Position numbers and translations under genes: made by a program. DNA of 64,000 nt from assembly GCF_020991455.1 (NCBI RefSeq), contig NZ_JAJMOX010000006.1, positions 186,001-250,000 on the forward strand, given 5' to 3'. Origin of the DNA: Flavobacterium sp. JAS. Its GTDB lineage: Bacteria; Bacteroidota; Bacteroidia; Flavobacteriales; Flavobacteriaceae. The notes beneath the pieces were generated by a model, which was not told the origin of the DNA, did not search any database, and saw only the letters and a list, made by a program, of their open reading frames with translations. Every line of letters starts with the position of its first letter. Positions within the stretch are counted from its first letter, which is position 1. This document shows positions 44,610 to 52,536 of this stretch, piece by piece.

Positions 44610-46913
44610 TTATTCGTAATACAATTGTGAAGCACTAATTTCTTGTTTTTCTTTTCCTTCCTGCTGAATAAAACACGTTAAAGTAGTTCCTCCAATTTGG
44701 TCAAAATAACTGATGTTGATTTTGTGAAAACCTTTTTCAAGTTTTGTAACTCCGTATGTTTCGTTTAGCCAATGAATACCGTCATTATTAACTACTAATT
44801 CATTGTCAATAAAAAGGTTCGATCCGTCGTCTGAAAGCGTCGAAATGGTATAATTTGCTGTTTCTGCAATATAGATGTATCCATAGAATTTTAAGCCAAT
44901 ATAGCGCTCTGTTTTAGTTTTCCATTTTTCACTGCTTATTGCACCTTCAAAAATACCTGAATTAACTGGTTTTGCTAATTCTAAATCTTGGACTTGCTGA
45001 AATAATGTTCCGGTGAAATAATCAAACTTCAAACCTTTTTTGGTTGGTTTTATGGCTAATGCCGATTTTAACTCTGGATTTCGAACCAGTATTTTATTGA
45101 TAGAACTTTTTCTTCCGATTGGACTAATCTGAACTGTTTTTATGATTCTAAATTCTCCTTTTGGGATATTTATAGTTACAGGTTTTTCATAAAGTTCTGC
45201 TGTTTCATCCGGATTATAACCGTCAATGGTATAGAAAATCTGTCCGTTTTTGATGGTTGGTTTCAGATCTAAAACATATTTTGATGTAATTAAGGCTGTT
45301 TCATTTGCGCCAAAAGGCGTTGGAACTTTATATAATCTTTTTTGCGCTTCCAGTTTTTCTAAATGATGCGGTATTCTGTCTAAAACAAAATTGTTATAGT
45401 TTTTGTTTTGAGGTTCTGTCCAAGCAATTTCTGCCAAAGCAAACATTCGAGGATAAAGCTGATAATTTAATTTCGCAGGACTTGTCAAATATTCTGACCA
45501 AAGATTCGACTGAACGCCCATAATATATTTTTGTTCATCAACCGTTAAACTATCAACCGGAGTGGGGTTGTAATTGTAGATTTTGTCAACCGTAACTAAT
45601 CTTCCAACTGTTAAAGGTTCATTTGGCGAATATCCCTGATTGTAATCTAAATACAAAACCTGTTCAGGATTCATGATTACAAAATGTTTCTGTTTGGCAG
45701 CGCTAATTCCGCCGGATTCTCCACGCCATGACATTACCGCTGCGTTTGGAGCAAGTCCGCCTTCAAGCATTTCGTCCCAACCAAGAATTTGTCTTCCGTT
45801 TGCATTTAGGAATTTCTCAATTCTTGTTGTCAGATAACTTTGTAATTCATGTTCGTTTTTCAATCCTAACTCCTTGATTTTTTTCTGGCAATTCGGACAT
45901 TCTTTCCATCTTGCTTTTGGACATTCGTCTCCGCCAATATGAATATATTTACTTGGGAACAAATCCATAACTTCTGTCAAAACATCTTCAAGAAAAGTGT
46001 AGGTTTCTTCTTTTCCTGCGCAGAAAATATCTTCAAAAACGCCCCATGATTCTATTACTTTATACGGACGATCGGGAAAACAAGATAAATTTGGATAAGC
46101 AGTTACAGCCGCAGTTGCATGACCCGGCATTTCGATTTCCGGAATAATGTTTACATAATGTTCTTCGGCAAATTTTACGATGTCTTTGATTTCTTCCTGA
46201 GTATAAAATCCGCCGTATGGATTTCCGTCAAAAAAATAAGGGAATCTTTCGAATTTATTCCCCACTAAAGTCTGTGCTCTTTTTGAACCAACTTCGGTTA
46301 GTTTTGGATACTTTTTGATCTCAATTCTCCATCCCTGATCGTCTGTTAGATGCCAATGGAAGTTGTTTAGCTTATAACTAGCCATTTGTGCTATAAAATC
46401 TTTTATAACATCGACAGAGAAAAAATGACGGCAAACATCCAGGTGAAGCCCACGGTAGCTGTATCTGGGCTCATCTTCGATAGTAACACAAGGCAATTTT
46501 ATATCCTGATTTTTAAATTTGTTCGGCAAAAGCTGTATCAAACTCTGAACTCCATAAAATAATCCTTCTTCACTTCCGGTAACGGTTATCTTTTTTGCCG
46601 TAATATTAATTTTATAGGCTTCTTTTTTTAATGAAGTTGATGGGTTTTTGGTAATAAACAAAACTTCAATATTGCTTTTTTTATTTGAGGTATTTGAGTT
46701 TATAGCTGACTCAAAAATGTTGGCAGTTTTTTGTTCTTTGGCGCTGAATTTATTCTTTTCAAAAACAACTTTTATTTGTCCGTCTAAACGAATGCTGTCT
46801 CCGGTTGCTTTGTACGAATTTGGTTGTGGAATAATCGAATTATTTGTGATGGAAGTTTGAGCATTTCCAAAAGAATAACAGAATATCAAAAGGAGGATTA
46901 TACTTTTTTGCAT
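44610..46913 (-). CDS. Beta-N-acetylhexosaminidase (GH20) with C-terminal PA14-like domain
   Basis: The 767-residue enzyme has a signal peptide (MQKSIILLLIFCYSFGNAQ). A GH20b N-terminal domain (20-135) precedes the catalytic barrel (about 140-500), which has GLHLDVCRHFFSVD, NFHWHLTDDQGWRIEIKKYP, PEIEMPGHATAA and the acid pair HIGGDECPKARW. A C-terminal domain (610-767; YIGLKFYGYIYIAETANYTISTLSDDGSNLFIDNE) matches PA14, a carbohydrate-binding beta barrel. It removes terminal GlcNAc or GalNAc. A TTGCA-containing sequence upstream is nearly identical to that before susC, linking it to the cluster at 47879-58669. It is transcribed toward sdhB. Confidence 0.9.
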   Translation of the reverse strand: MQKSIILLLIFCYSFGNAQTSITNNSIIPQPNSYKATGDSIRLDGQIKVVFEKNKFSAKEQKTANIFESAINSNTSNKKSNIEVLFITKNPSTSLKKEAYKINITAKKITVTGSEEGLFYGVQSLIQLLPNKFKNQDIKLPCVTIEDEPRYSYRGLHLDVCRHFFSVDVIKDFIAQMASYKLNNFHWHLTDDQGWRIEIKKYPKLTEVGSKRAQTLVGNKFERFPYFFDGNPYGGFYTQEEIKDIVKFAEEHYVNIIPEIEMPGHATAAVTAYPNLSCFPDRPYKVIESWGVFEDIFCAGKEETYTFLEDVLTEVMDLFPSKYIHIGGDECPKARWKECPNCQKKIKELGLKNEHELQSYLTTRIEKFLNANGRQILGWDEMLEGGLAPNAAVMSWRGESGGISAAKQKHFVIMNPEQVLYLDYNQGYSPNEPLTVGRLVTVDKIYNYNPTPVDSLTVDEQKYIMGVQSNLWSEYLTSPAKLNYQLYPRMFALAEIAWTEPQNKNYNNFVLDRIPHHLEKLEAQKRLYKVPTPFGANETALITSKYVLDLKPTIKNGQIFYTIDGYNPDETAELYEKPVTINIPKGEFRIIKTVQISPIGRKSSINKILVRNPELKSALAIKPTKKGLKFDYFTGTLFQQVQDLELAKPVNSGIFEGAISSEKWKTKTERYIGLKFYGYIYIAETANYTISTLSDDGSNLFIDNELVVNNDGIHWLNETYGVTKLEKGFHKINISYFDQIGGTTLTCFIQQEGKEKQEISASQLYYE

Positions 46914-46936
46914 GGTTGCTTTCTTGGTTCGTTAAA

Positions 46937-46944
46937 CAAATTTA
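46937..46944 (-). promoter_or_regulatory. -7 element TAAATTTG for the GH20 gene
   Basis: Read on the minus strand this matches TAnnTTTG, 24 bases before the GH20 start codon at 46913. The TTGCA/TGCAA operator candidate at 46962-46977 begins 17 bases upstream of it and overlaps where a -33 element should be. Confidence 0.45.
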
Positions 46945-46961
46945 GGTTTTGTAATTGAGTT

Positions 46962-46977
46962 TGCATTTTTTTTGCAA
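46962..46977 (-). promoter_or_regulatory. Operator candidate TTGCAAAAAAAATGCA
   Basis: On the minus strand these 16 bases differ at one position from TTGCAAAAAATATGCA upstream of susC (58759-58774). In both cases the element is upstream of a -7 motif on the same strand. Half-sites TTGCA and TGCAA give dyad symmetry. Confidence 0.5.
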
Positions 46978-47050
46978 AACTTATTTTGGTATAAAAGTCT
47001 TTAAAATAGCCGAGTTAACTTTTTAATTACACTGTGTTATAATTTGTTTC

Positions 47051-47063
47051 GCAATAATATTGC
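47051..47063. promoter_or_regulatory. Palindrome GCAATAATATTGC in the deoR-type promoter
   Basis: A perfect 13-base palindrome just upstream of the -7 element TACATTTG (47074-47081) of the DeoR-type gene. Placed there it could serve as the regulator's own operator. Its half-sites (GCAAT/ATTGC) point the opposite way to those of the 16-bp element at 46962. Confidence 0.4.
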
Positions 47064-47073
47064 ATTTATTGAT

Positions 47074-47081
47074 TACATTTG
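47074..47081 (+). promoter_or_regulatory. -7 element TACATTTG for the DeoR-type regulator
   Basis: Matches TAnnTTTG, 21 bases before the start codon at 47103. The palindrome 47051-47063 sits directly in front. Confidence 0.5.
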
Positions 47082-47102
47082 TCTTACTAAAAATGAATTT
47101 GC

Positions 47103-47882
47103 ATGAATAATGATAATGAAGTGGTTAATTACACCAAGGAAGAACGTAAAAATCTTATTTTAAAAGAGATTAACTTACATACTCGTGTGAGTTTTGAAAC
47201 GCTTTCGGCTAAATTATTTGTTTCAGAAGATACAGTGAGACGTGATATTAATGAACTTGAATCTGAATCTTTATTGATTAAAGTTAAGGGTGGTGCGATG
47301 ACAAAAGCCTATCACCATTCATCAACTAATAATCAAACTTATGCAGGCGAATCTAAACAAATTATTGCACAGAAAACTTTAGGTTTACTTCATGATGGTA
47401 TGGTTTTGTTAATTGGCGGCGGAACTACAATTCGTGAATTTATCCGATTGATTCCTGATGATTTGAATCTGACTATTTTTACGGTTACCGTTTTATCAGC
47501 GGTGGAACTTCTGGATAAACCCAATGTTAAAATTATCATGATTGGCGGCAGCATTTCGTCTTACAGCCAAATGTGTGTGAGCGGCGATGTCTATAACCAA
47601 TTGGCAAATATTAAAGTCGATTTATTAATATTAGGAACCAATGCTCTTGATATCGAAGGTGGTTTCTCAGATTCTGATTGGGAAACTGTTCAGGTTAAAA
47701 AAGCAATGATTCAGGCTTCTGAAAAAACAGCAATTTTGACTATTTCTGAAAAACTCGATACGGTTCTGAAAATGAAAATTGCCAACTTATCCGAGGTTGA
47801 TTATGTTGTGACAGAAGTTGATCCCAGCGACGAAAAATTACAGTCGTATAAGAAGGCAGTTCCCAGTTTAGTTTTTATTTAA
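47103..47882 (+). CDS. DeoR/GlpR-family transcriptional regulator
   Basis: The 259-residue protein has an N-terminal winged helix-turn-helix (about 15-66: RVSFETLSAKLFVSEDTVRRDINELESESLLIKVKGGAM) and a C-terminal DeoR sensor domain (GLLHDGMVLLIGGGTTIREF, KIIMIGGSISSY, DLLILGTNALDIEGGFSDSDWETVQVKKAMIQASEKTAIL). Such regulators repress sugar-catabolic genes until a phosphorylated sugar intermediate binds. It is the only plus-strand gene in the block, overlapping the dipeptidase end by 4 bases, and so is read against it. The likely ligand is a phosphorylated product of the encoded kinase. Confidence 0.88.
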   Translation: MNNDNEVVNYTKEERKNLILKEINLHTRVSFETLSAKLFVSEDTVRRDINELESESLLIKVKGGAMTKAYHHSSTNNQTYAGESKQIIAQKTLGLLHDGMVLLIGGGTTIREFIRLIPDDLNLTIFTVTVLSAVELLDKPNVKIIMIGGSISSYSQMCVSGDVYNQLANIKVDLLILGTNALDIEGGFSDSDWETVQVKKAMIQASEKTAILTISEKLDTVLKMKIANLSEVDYVVTEVDPSDEKLQSYKKAVPSLVFI

Positions 47883-48949
47883 TCCCAATTTTTTATTAAG
47901 AAATTGATCCAGTTCTTGTGAAAGATTTTGTCCAAATCTTCATCAGAATATCCATTGTTTTTAAAGATTAAAACCAATTTTTGCAAATCGGCAATCGTGT
48001 CTAAATCATACGGACCTTGTTCTGTGCCAAAAGCACCGTCAAGATCTGAACCTATGCCAATATGATTAGCATTTCCGGCCAATTGGCAAATGTGATCCAT
48101 GTGTTTGAAAACAGTTTCAAGATTGCAACTTGTGCCTTGCGGAGTCGAAACGCCTCTTTCCCAATTTGGAACTAACATCCACGCGTCTAAAGCGCCACCA
48201 ATAACTGCTCCTCTTGAAATTAAAGCTTTAATCATTTCGTCGCTATATTGACGATTGTGATCCACCAGACTTCTGCAATTATTATGACTTGCCCAAACTG
48301 GTCCGTGATAATGATCTAAAGCTTGCCAGAAAGCATCATCGCACAAATGGGTTGCGTCCAGAATAATATTCAAACGTTCCATTTCTTTTAATAAATCCAG
48401 ACCGTTTTGATTCATTTTTCCCGTAGCGTCTGTTCCGTTTGCGTAACGTCCGGGACCGTAATGTGCAGGACCAATCGCGCGTAATCCGTAATTGTATGCT
48501 TTTTCTAAATATGAAACATCAATAATAGAATCGGCACCTTCAAGACTCAAAATATAACCAATTGGTTTTTTATCGTTTGGCGTTCCGTCATTCCATAAAT
48601 CAATTTGTTTTAGCAATGATTTTTTATCTGTGATTGCTGTAATTTCACCGGCTTCTTCCATTGCTTTGTACCAAGTCAATTGTCCTTGAGTTTGCGCCCA
48701 GGCTTGTTCAGGAGAATTCCAACCCGGAATAATACTGTCCGGTTTTACAAATCTTGCAATTTGAGTGGCAACAACAATTCCGATATTGCCGCGTCGCAAA
48801 TCAGGAAAAGATACCGTTGCGCGTTCGCGATCTGGTTTGTCTGTCATTCCTTTTTCGAGATGGCGCAAAGTGGGTACATCATTTCTTAAATCTCTGTTCC
48901 ATTCCATCGCATTCATACTCAGGTCTAAATGGGCGTCTATTATAAACAT
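47879..48949 (-). CDS. Membrane-dipeptidase-type (M19) metallopeptidase
   Basis: A start at ATG 48947-48949 gives 356 residues (MFIIDAHLDLSMNAMEWNRD); an in-frame ATG at 48970 adds seven residues that are unlike the family. The zinc ligands of renal dipeptidase match: DAHLDL (His and Asp), LSLEGADSI (bridging Glu), DATHLCDDAF (His) and WASHNNCRSLVDHNRQ (His). The DLDGAFG block near the end is also conserved. M19 enzymes cleave dipeptides, including ones with a D-residue at the C-terminus. No signal peptide, so it is cytosolic. It is the last gene of the minus-strand cluster, consistent with feeding a released amino acid or amino-sugar acid into the pathway. Confidence 0.87.
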   Translation of the reverse strand: MFIIDAHLDLSMNAMEWNRDLRNDVPTLRHLEKGMTDKPDRERATVSFPDLRRGNIGIVVATQIARFVKPDSIIPGWNSPEQAWAQTQGQLTWYKAMEEAGEITAITDKKSLLKQIDLWNDGTPNDKKPIGYILSLEGADSIIDVSYLEKAYNYGLRAIGPAHYGPGRYANGTDATGKMNQNGLDLLKEMERLNIILDATHLCDDAFWQALDHYHGPVWASHNNCRSLVDHNRQYSDEMIKALISRGAVIGGALDAWMLVPNWERGVSTPQGTSCNLETVFKHMDHICQLAGNANHIGIGSDLDGAFGTEQGPYDLDTIADLQKLVLIFKNNGYSDEDLDKIFHKNWINFLIKNWD

Positions 48950-49077
48950 AGTATTTTTTTTAAGGCACAAAGGTCCAAAGGCTCAGAGGTTATCTAGACA
49001 AGTGTTATTATGAGGTCTATTCTCTTTGTTCTTCGCTCTATTTTCTATTTTTTTTCTTTATTCTCCTTTTTCTGCTG

Positions 49078-50193
49078 CTAGATATTAATTTTTCTGCTGC
49101 GGGCAACAACTTGCCATTGATCGCAAATCTGATGTTCATTATTTACAACCTGAACCGAATCGTAAAGTGCACAAGTTGGGCAAACATGATAAGGCTGGGC
49201 ATAAATCGTGTCGCCAATAGCATACTCGTTTTTTCCTTGGTTTTCTATAATTAAATGTTCTTCTGAATGTGCGATCGGAATTAGATTTTCGTCATTTAAG
49301 ATCACCAATCTTTTATCAATCGGATTTTCAGAAGCTACGGCTTTATATCCTATATCAATACAAAAAGTAGAAGGCGTTGGTTTTGAAATTATGGTTCCAA
49401 CAATAACCAAAGCGGGTTCGAAATTTTGTTCCGGTAAATGAATTTGATAATTGGAATCCCAGAAAACAAAAGTTCCCGGGCTGCATTCTACATTTTTTTG
49501 AGTCGCATAAAACGGAAATGTATTCGATCCTCCTGCGACAATTTTTAATTCGTAGCCCAGTTTTTTCTGAATGTTTCCAATTTCTTCATTTATGCTAAAA
49601 AATAAATTTGATGCAATTGCAGTTCTGTGTTCGACATCGCCTTTTAAATGACCGTCGTAAATATGAATCCCCGCAAAATGAAGGTTTTTTAGCTTAACAA
49701 TTTCATCAATTAAGGCAATCCAATTTTTGTGAATCGAAATTCCGGTTCTGTTCATTCCCGTATTCAAATCCGGATAAACCGTAAGTTTCAAATTGCTTTT
49801 TTTGGCACTTTCATCTAAGGCTTTCGCCGATTTAAGATCGTCAACAATTGTCGAAAAAGCAACATTCGGATATTTCTGAATTAAGGAAATCCATCTTTCT
49901 TTTTTTACCCCAACAGGTTGATAGGCGAGAAGTATGTCTGGAATTTCGTGTATGGCAGCAAGTTCAGCTTCGGCAATCGTAGCACATTTTACCTTATTGA
50001 TGTTGTAGGTTTTAAATAAATCGAGAATCTCACCAATTTTATGCGTCTTTATGTGTGGTCTCAATTTTTGAGTATCACCATTTACAGCTTCAATCAGACG
50101 CTCGATGTTCAGCTGAATACGATCTTCGTAAACGGCTAAAAATGGTGTGTCAATGCGGATTTCGGAATTAATTTTCCACCAATTGTTTTGCAT
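49078..50193 (-). CDS. Fold-III PLP enzyme, D-serine-dehydratase-like (D-threonine aldolase family)
   Basis: The 371-residue protein has the alanine-racemase-like barrel, with PLP lysine in RPHIKTHK (Lys49), YPDLNTGMNRTGI and VAGGSNTFPF, plus a C-terminal beta domain with EEHLII and QPYHVCPTCALYDSV. The metal pair reads His336-Val-Cys338 (codons 49180-49188), like the zinc site of eukaryotic D-serine dehydratase (His-x-Cys), while D-threonine aldolase has His-x-Asp. That favours deaminating a D-hydroxy-amino acid over aldol cleavage. In this cluster the likely substrate is an amino-sugar acid, giving a 2-keto-3-deoxy acid and ammonia. The aldolase gene's start is four bases away on the same strand. 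Confidence 0.8.
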   Translation of the reverse strand: MQNNWWKINSEIRIDTPFLAVYEDRIQLNIERLIEAVNGDTQKLRPHIKTHKIGEILDLFKTYNINKVKCATIAEAELAAIHEIPDILLAYQPVGVKKERWISLIQKYPNVAFSTIVDDLKSAKALDESAKKSNLKLTVYPDLNTGMNRTGISIHKNWIALIDEIVKLKNLHFAGIHIYDGHLKGDVEHRTAIASNLFFSINEEIGNIQKKLGYELKIVAGGSNTFPFYATQKNVECSPGTFVFWDSNYQIHLPEQNFEPALVIVGTIISKPTPSTFCIDIGYKAVASENPIDKRLVILNDENLIPIAHSEEHLIIENQGKNEYAIGDTIYAQPYHVCPTCALYDSVQVVNNEHQICDQWQVVARSRKINI

Positions 50194-50196
50194 AAC

Positions 50197-50844
50197 TTAC
50201 TTTCTTGTTTTTTCTACCACTTCAATTAAATTTTGAAAAGCTTGCAGAGATTCTTCATAACTTAAATTCAAAAACATTTCTTTCGAAAATAAATTAGAAC
50301 CAATTCCCACGCAAACAACTCCGGATTTAAACCAGGATTTCAAGTTGTTTTCTTCTAAAGTCACGCCTCCGGTTGGCATAATTTTCAAATTTGGAAACGG
50401 GGCTCTAATTGCTTTTACATATCCGGGACCACCAATTTTGTCGGCTGGAAAAAGCTTTACAATTTCGGCACCTAATTTATTGGCTTGAAGAATTTCGTTT
50501 AATGTAGCCGCTCCTGGAATCCAGTAAATGTTGTTTTTAAAACAGTAATTTCCAATTTCCAAATCGGTGTGAGGGCAAACAATACAATCTGCACCCAAAA
50601 GATGAAACGCTTCCGCATCATCGACACTTAGAATCGATCCAACAGCTATTTTAACATTCAGATTATTCGCTTTTTTGAAGGCAATCATTTGACTAAAAAC
50701 TTCTTTAGCATCATCTGCACGAGCAGCAAACTCGATAATTTTTATGCCAGCATCAGCCGCTGATTGCAAGACTATTTGGGCTGTTTCAATGTTGATTTGT
50801 GTTACTAACGGAAGTACACCTTGCGTTTTTAATATGCTGTACAT
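50197..50844 (-). CDS. eda: KDPG/KHG aldolase-type enzyme
   Basis: The 215-residue class I aldolase has the Schiff-base lysine in EIVKLFPADKIGGPGYVKAI, the phosphate site PTGGVT, and GILxVDDAEAFHLLGADCIVCPH-like strands typical of Eda. The E. coli Glu45 block VTLRTE reads FAARAD here, so the proton-transfer glutamate is aspartate. It should split 2-keto-3-deoxy-6-phosphogluconate (or an isomer) to pyruvate and glyceraldehyde 3-phosphate. It is translationally close to the kinase (9-base gap) and the PLP enzyme (3-base gap), so all three form one functional unit. Confidence 0.85.
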   Translation of the reverse strand: MYSILKTQGVLPLVTQINIETAQIVLQSAADAGIKIIEFAARADDAKEVFSQMIAFKKANNLNVKIAVGSILSVDDAEAFHLLGADCIVCPHTDLEIGNYCFKNNIYWIPGAATLNEILQANKLGAEIVKLFPADKIGGPGYVKAIRAPFPNLKIMPTGGVTLEENNLKSWFKSGVVCVGIGSNLFSKEMFLNLSYEESLQAFQNLIEVVEKTRK

Positions 50845-50853
50845 TTTCTTATT

Positions 50854-51885
50854 TTATCTATTAATTCTATTACTTGAGCCGTTTTTAATAAAATGACTTA
50901 TTTCGTCGAGAGTGCTTATCGCAAAATCTCCGTGGATACTTTGTTTGATTACACCACAGGCAGTTGCCCATTCGATACATTCCTGTCCGGATAATTTATT
51001 CGATAATCCGTATAATAATCCTGCGTTGAAAGCATCTCCGGAACCAATTTGGTCTGTTACAACGTGTATTTTGTGTTCCTGTGTTTGATAAAAATTACCT
51101 TCGTGAAGCAGCAATCCTTTGTATAAATGTGCTGGTCCGTCTGATTTTCTAAAACTCATCGCTAAGGTTTTTAGAAAAGGCATTTTTACTTTTAATAATT
51201 CGAATGTTTTCTGAAAACGATTTTCATCAGATTCTTTTAGATCTGTTTTTATTCCGAAATAAATTTCAATGGCATCTAAATCTGCAACTGTGATTGTGCT
51301 GTATTGAAGTAAATCGGGCATAATTTCGGAAGGATGTTTTCCGTATTGCCATAATTTTGATCGAAAGTTAAAATCAGAAGAAATCGGTAAACCTTTTTGA
51401 TGTGCAGTCAGGATTGCTTCTTTGCAAGCCAAACCTGCTTCAAGTGAAACTCCCGGACTTATTCCCGACCAATGAAAATGGGTAACATCGGCGAAAGCCA
51501 AATCCCAATTAATCTGATCTTTCTGAATTGTTGCAAACGAAGAATTACTTCGGTCATAAATAACCTGCGATTGTCGGATTTGATTTCCGGCTTCGACAAA
51601 ATACAATCCTAAACGTTCGCCGCCATAAACACATTTTGAAGTATTGACTTTGTATTTCTGAAGTTCGTTTAGAGCCAATTGCGCCAAATCATTTTTTGGT
51701 AATCGGGTAATATAATCGGTTTGAATTCCGAGTTGAGAAAGTAAAACACAAACATTTGCTTCGGCACCGCCAACGTGTATTTTTATTTCATTGGCTTGCG
51801 TAAATCGGTTTCCGTCAGCAACATTCATCCGAAGTAATAATTCTCCGAAAGTTGCAATTCTAGTTTGTGGTGTATTTGTATTCAT
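50854..51885 (-). CDS. PfkB-family sugar kinase, probably 2-keto-3-deoxygluconate kinase
   Basis: The 343-residue ribokinase-family enzyme has N-terminal ATFGELLLRMN and GGAEANVCVLLSQLGIQTDYITRLP (substrate site), central SSDFNFRSKLW with ITVADLDAIEI, and the anion hole/base GSGDAFNAGLLYGL (catalytic Asp). Its place next to a KDPG aldolase gives the likely substrate 2-keto-3-deoxygluconate or an epimer. The role is inferred from neighbours, because the family alone does not fix the sugar. It is fourth from the 3' end of the cluster, 179 bases after ridA; the gap holds a large palindromic repeat. Confidence 0.85.
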   Translation of the reverse strand: MNTNTPQTRIATFGELLLRMNVADGNRFTQANEIKIHVGGAEANVCVLLSQLGIQTDYITRLPKNDLAQLALNELQKYKVNTSKCVYGGERLGLYFVEAGNQIRQSQVIYDRSNSSFATIQKDQINWDLAFADVTHFHWSGISPGVSLEAGLACKEAILTAHQKGLPISSDFNFRSKLWQYGKHPSEIMPDLLQYSTITVADLDAIEIYFGIKTDLKESDENRFQKTFELLKVKMPFLKTLAMSFRKSDGPAHLYKGLLLHEGNFYQTQEHKIHVVTDQIGSGDAFNAGLLYGLSNKLSGQECIEWATACGVIKQSIHGDFAISTLDEISHFIKNGSSNRINR

Positions 51886-51899
51886 GGTTGTTGTTTTTT

Positions 51900-52052
51900 T
51901 GCCACAGATTACGCGGATTAAAATGATTTATTAACGTTGTGGTTAAATTTTTTCAGCCACGAATTCACGAATTTTTAATTTATTCCCGTAGAGATGAAAT
52001 TCGTGAATTCGTGGCGAAAAAAAATCCGTTTAATCTGTAAAACCCGTGGGCT
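51900..52052. repeat. Nested inverted repeats between ridA and the kinase
   Basis: The inner arms 51956-51974 and 51997-52015 (GCCACGAATTCACGAATTT and its complement) are perfect over 19 bases with a 22-base loop. Outside them, ACAGATTACGCGGATT (from 51904) faces ATCCGTTTAATCTGT (about 52024-52038), making an outer imperfect stem. Sequences like this (CCACAGATTA.., CCACGAATTC..) occur in many flavobacterial genomes by my memory. No T run, so termination is not certain. Confidence 0.8.
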
Positions 52053-52064
52053 AAATTCTTTAAT

Positions 52065-52532
52065 CTAATATAATTCGAAAACAGCTTCAACTTCAACTGG
52101 AATATTATCTGGTAAAGATCCCATTCCTACGGCACTTCTTACGCCAATTCCGTTTTCTTGTCCCCAAACTTCTGCGAACAATTCACTGCAGCCGTTTATT
52201 ACGTACGGATGTCTTAGGAATTCTCCATTGCAATTCACCATTCCAAGTACTTTTATAACACGTTTTACTTTGTTCAGGCTTCCAAAATTGGTTACAATTG
52301 TAGAAAGCATTGTTAGTCCGACTTGTCTTGCTGCTAATTTTCCTTCTTCAATATCCATATCATCGCCAATACGTCCAATGATTAAGGATTTGTCGTCTCT
52401 AACAGGCCCGTGACCTGAAAGGTATAAATATTTACCATCAACTAAATAGGGTTTGTATATACCAAGCGGCTGTGGTGCCGGCGGTAAGGATAAACCTAAT
52501 GTTTCAAATTTTTCTTGTGGTAATAAATTCAT
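52065..52532 (-). CDS. ridA: RidA-family enamine/imine deaminase
   Basis: The 155-residue protein belongs to the YjgF/YER057c/UK114 family. The key arginine is in GVRSAVGMGSLPDNIPVEVEAVFEL. It hydrolyses reactive enamine or imine intermediates made by PLP dehydratases into keto acids and ammonia. It is slightly longer than classical RidA (~128), with an N-terminal extension including ETLGLSLPPAPQPLGIYKPYLVDG, a form seen in catabolic clusters. Its place next to the PLP dehydratase makes a direct partnership likely. The permease gene upstream is four bases away. Confidence 0.88.
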   Translation of the reverse strand: MNLLPQEKFETLGLSLPPAPQPLGIYKPYLVDGKYLYLSGHGPVRDDKSLIIGRIGDDMDIEEGKLAARQVGLTMLSTIVTNFGSLNKVKRVIKVLGMVNCNGEFLRHPYVINGCSELFAEVWGQENGIGVRSAVGMGSLPDNIPVEVEAVFELY

Positions 52533-52536
52533 GATA

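Noticed and set aside
48680..49013. Several overlapping open frames on the plus strand inside the dipeptidase gene
   Set aside because: They are antisense to a gene with all M19 metal ligands intact and have no signal, motif or promoter of their own.
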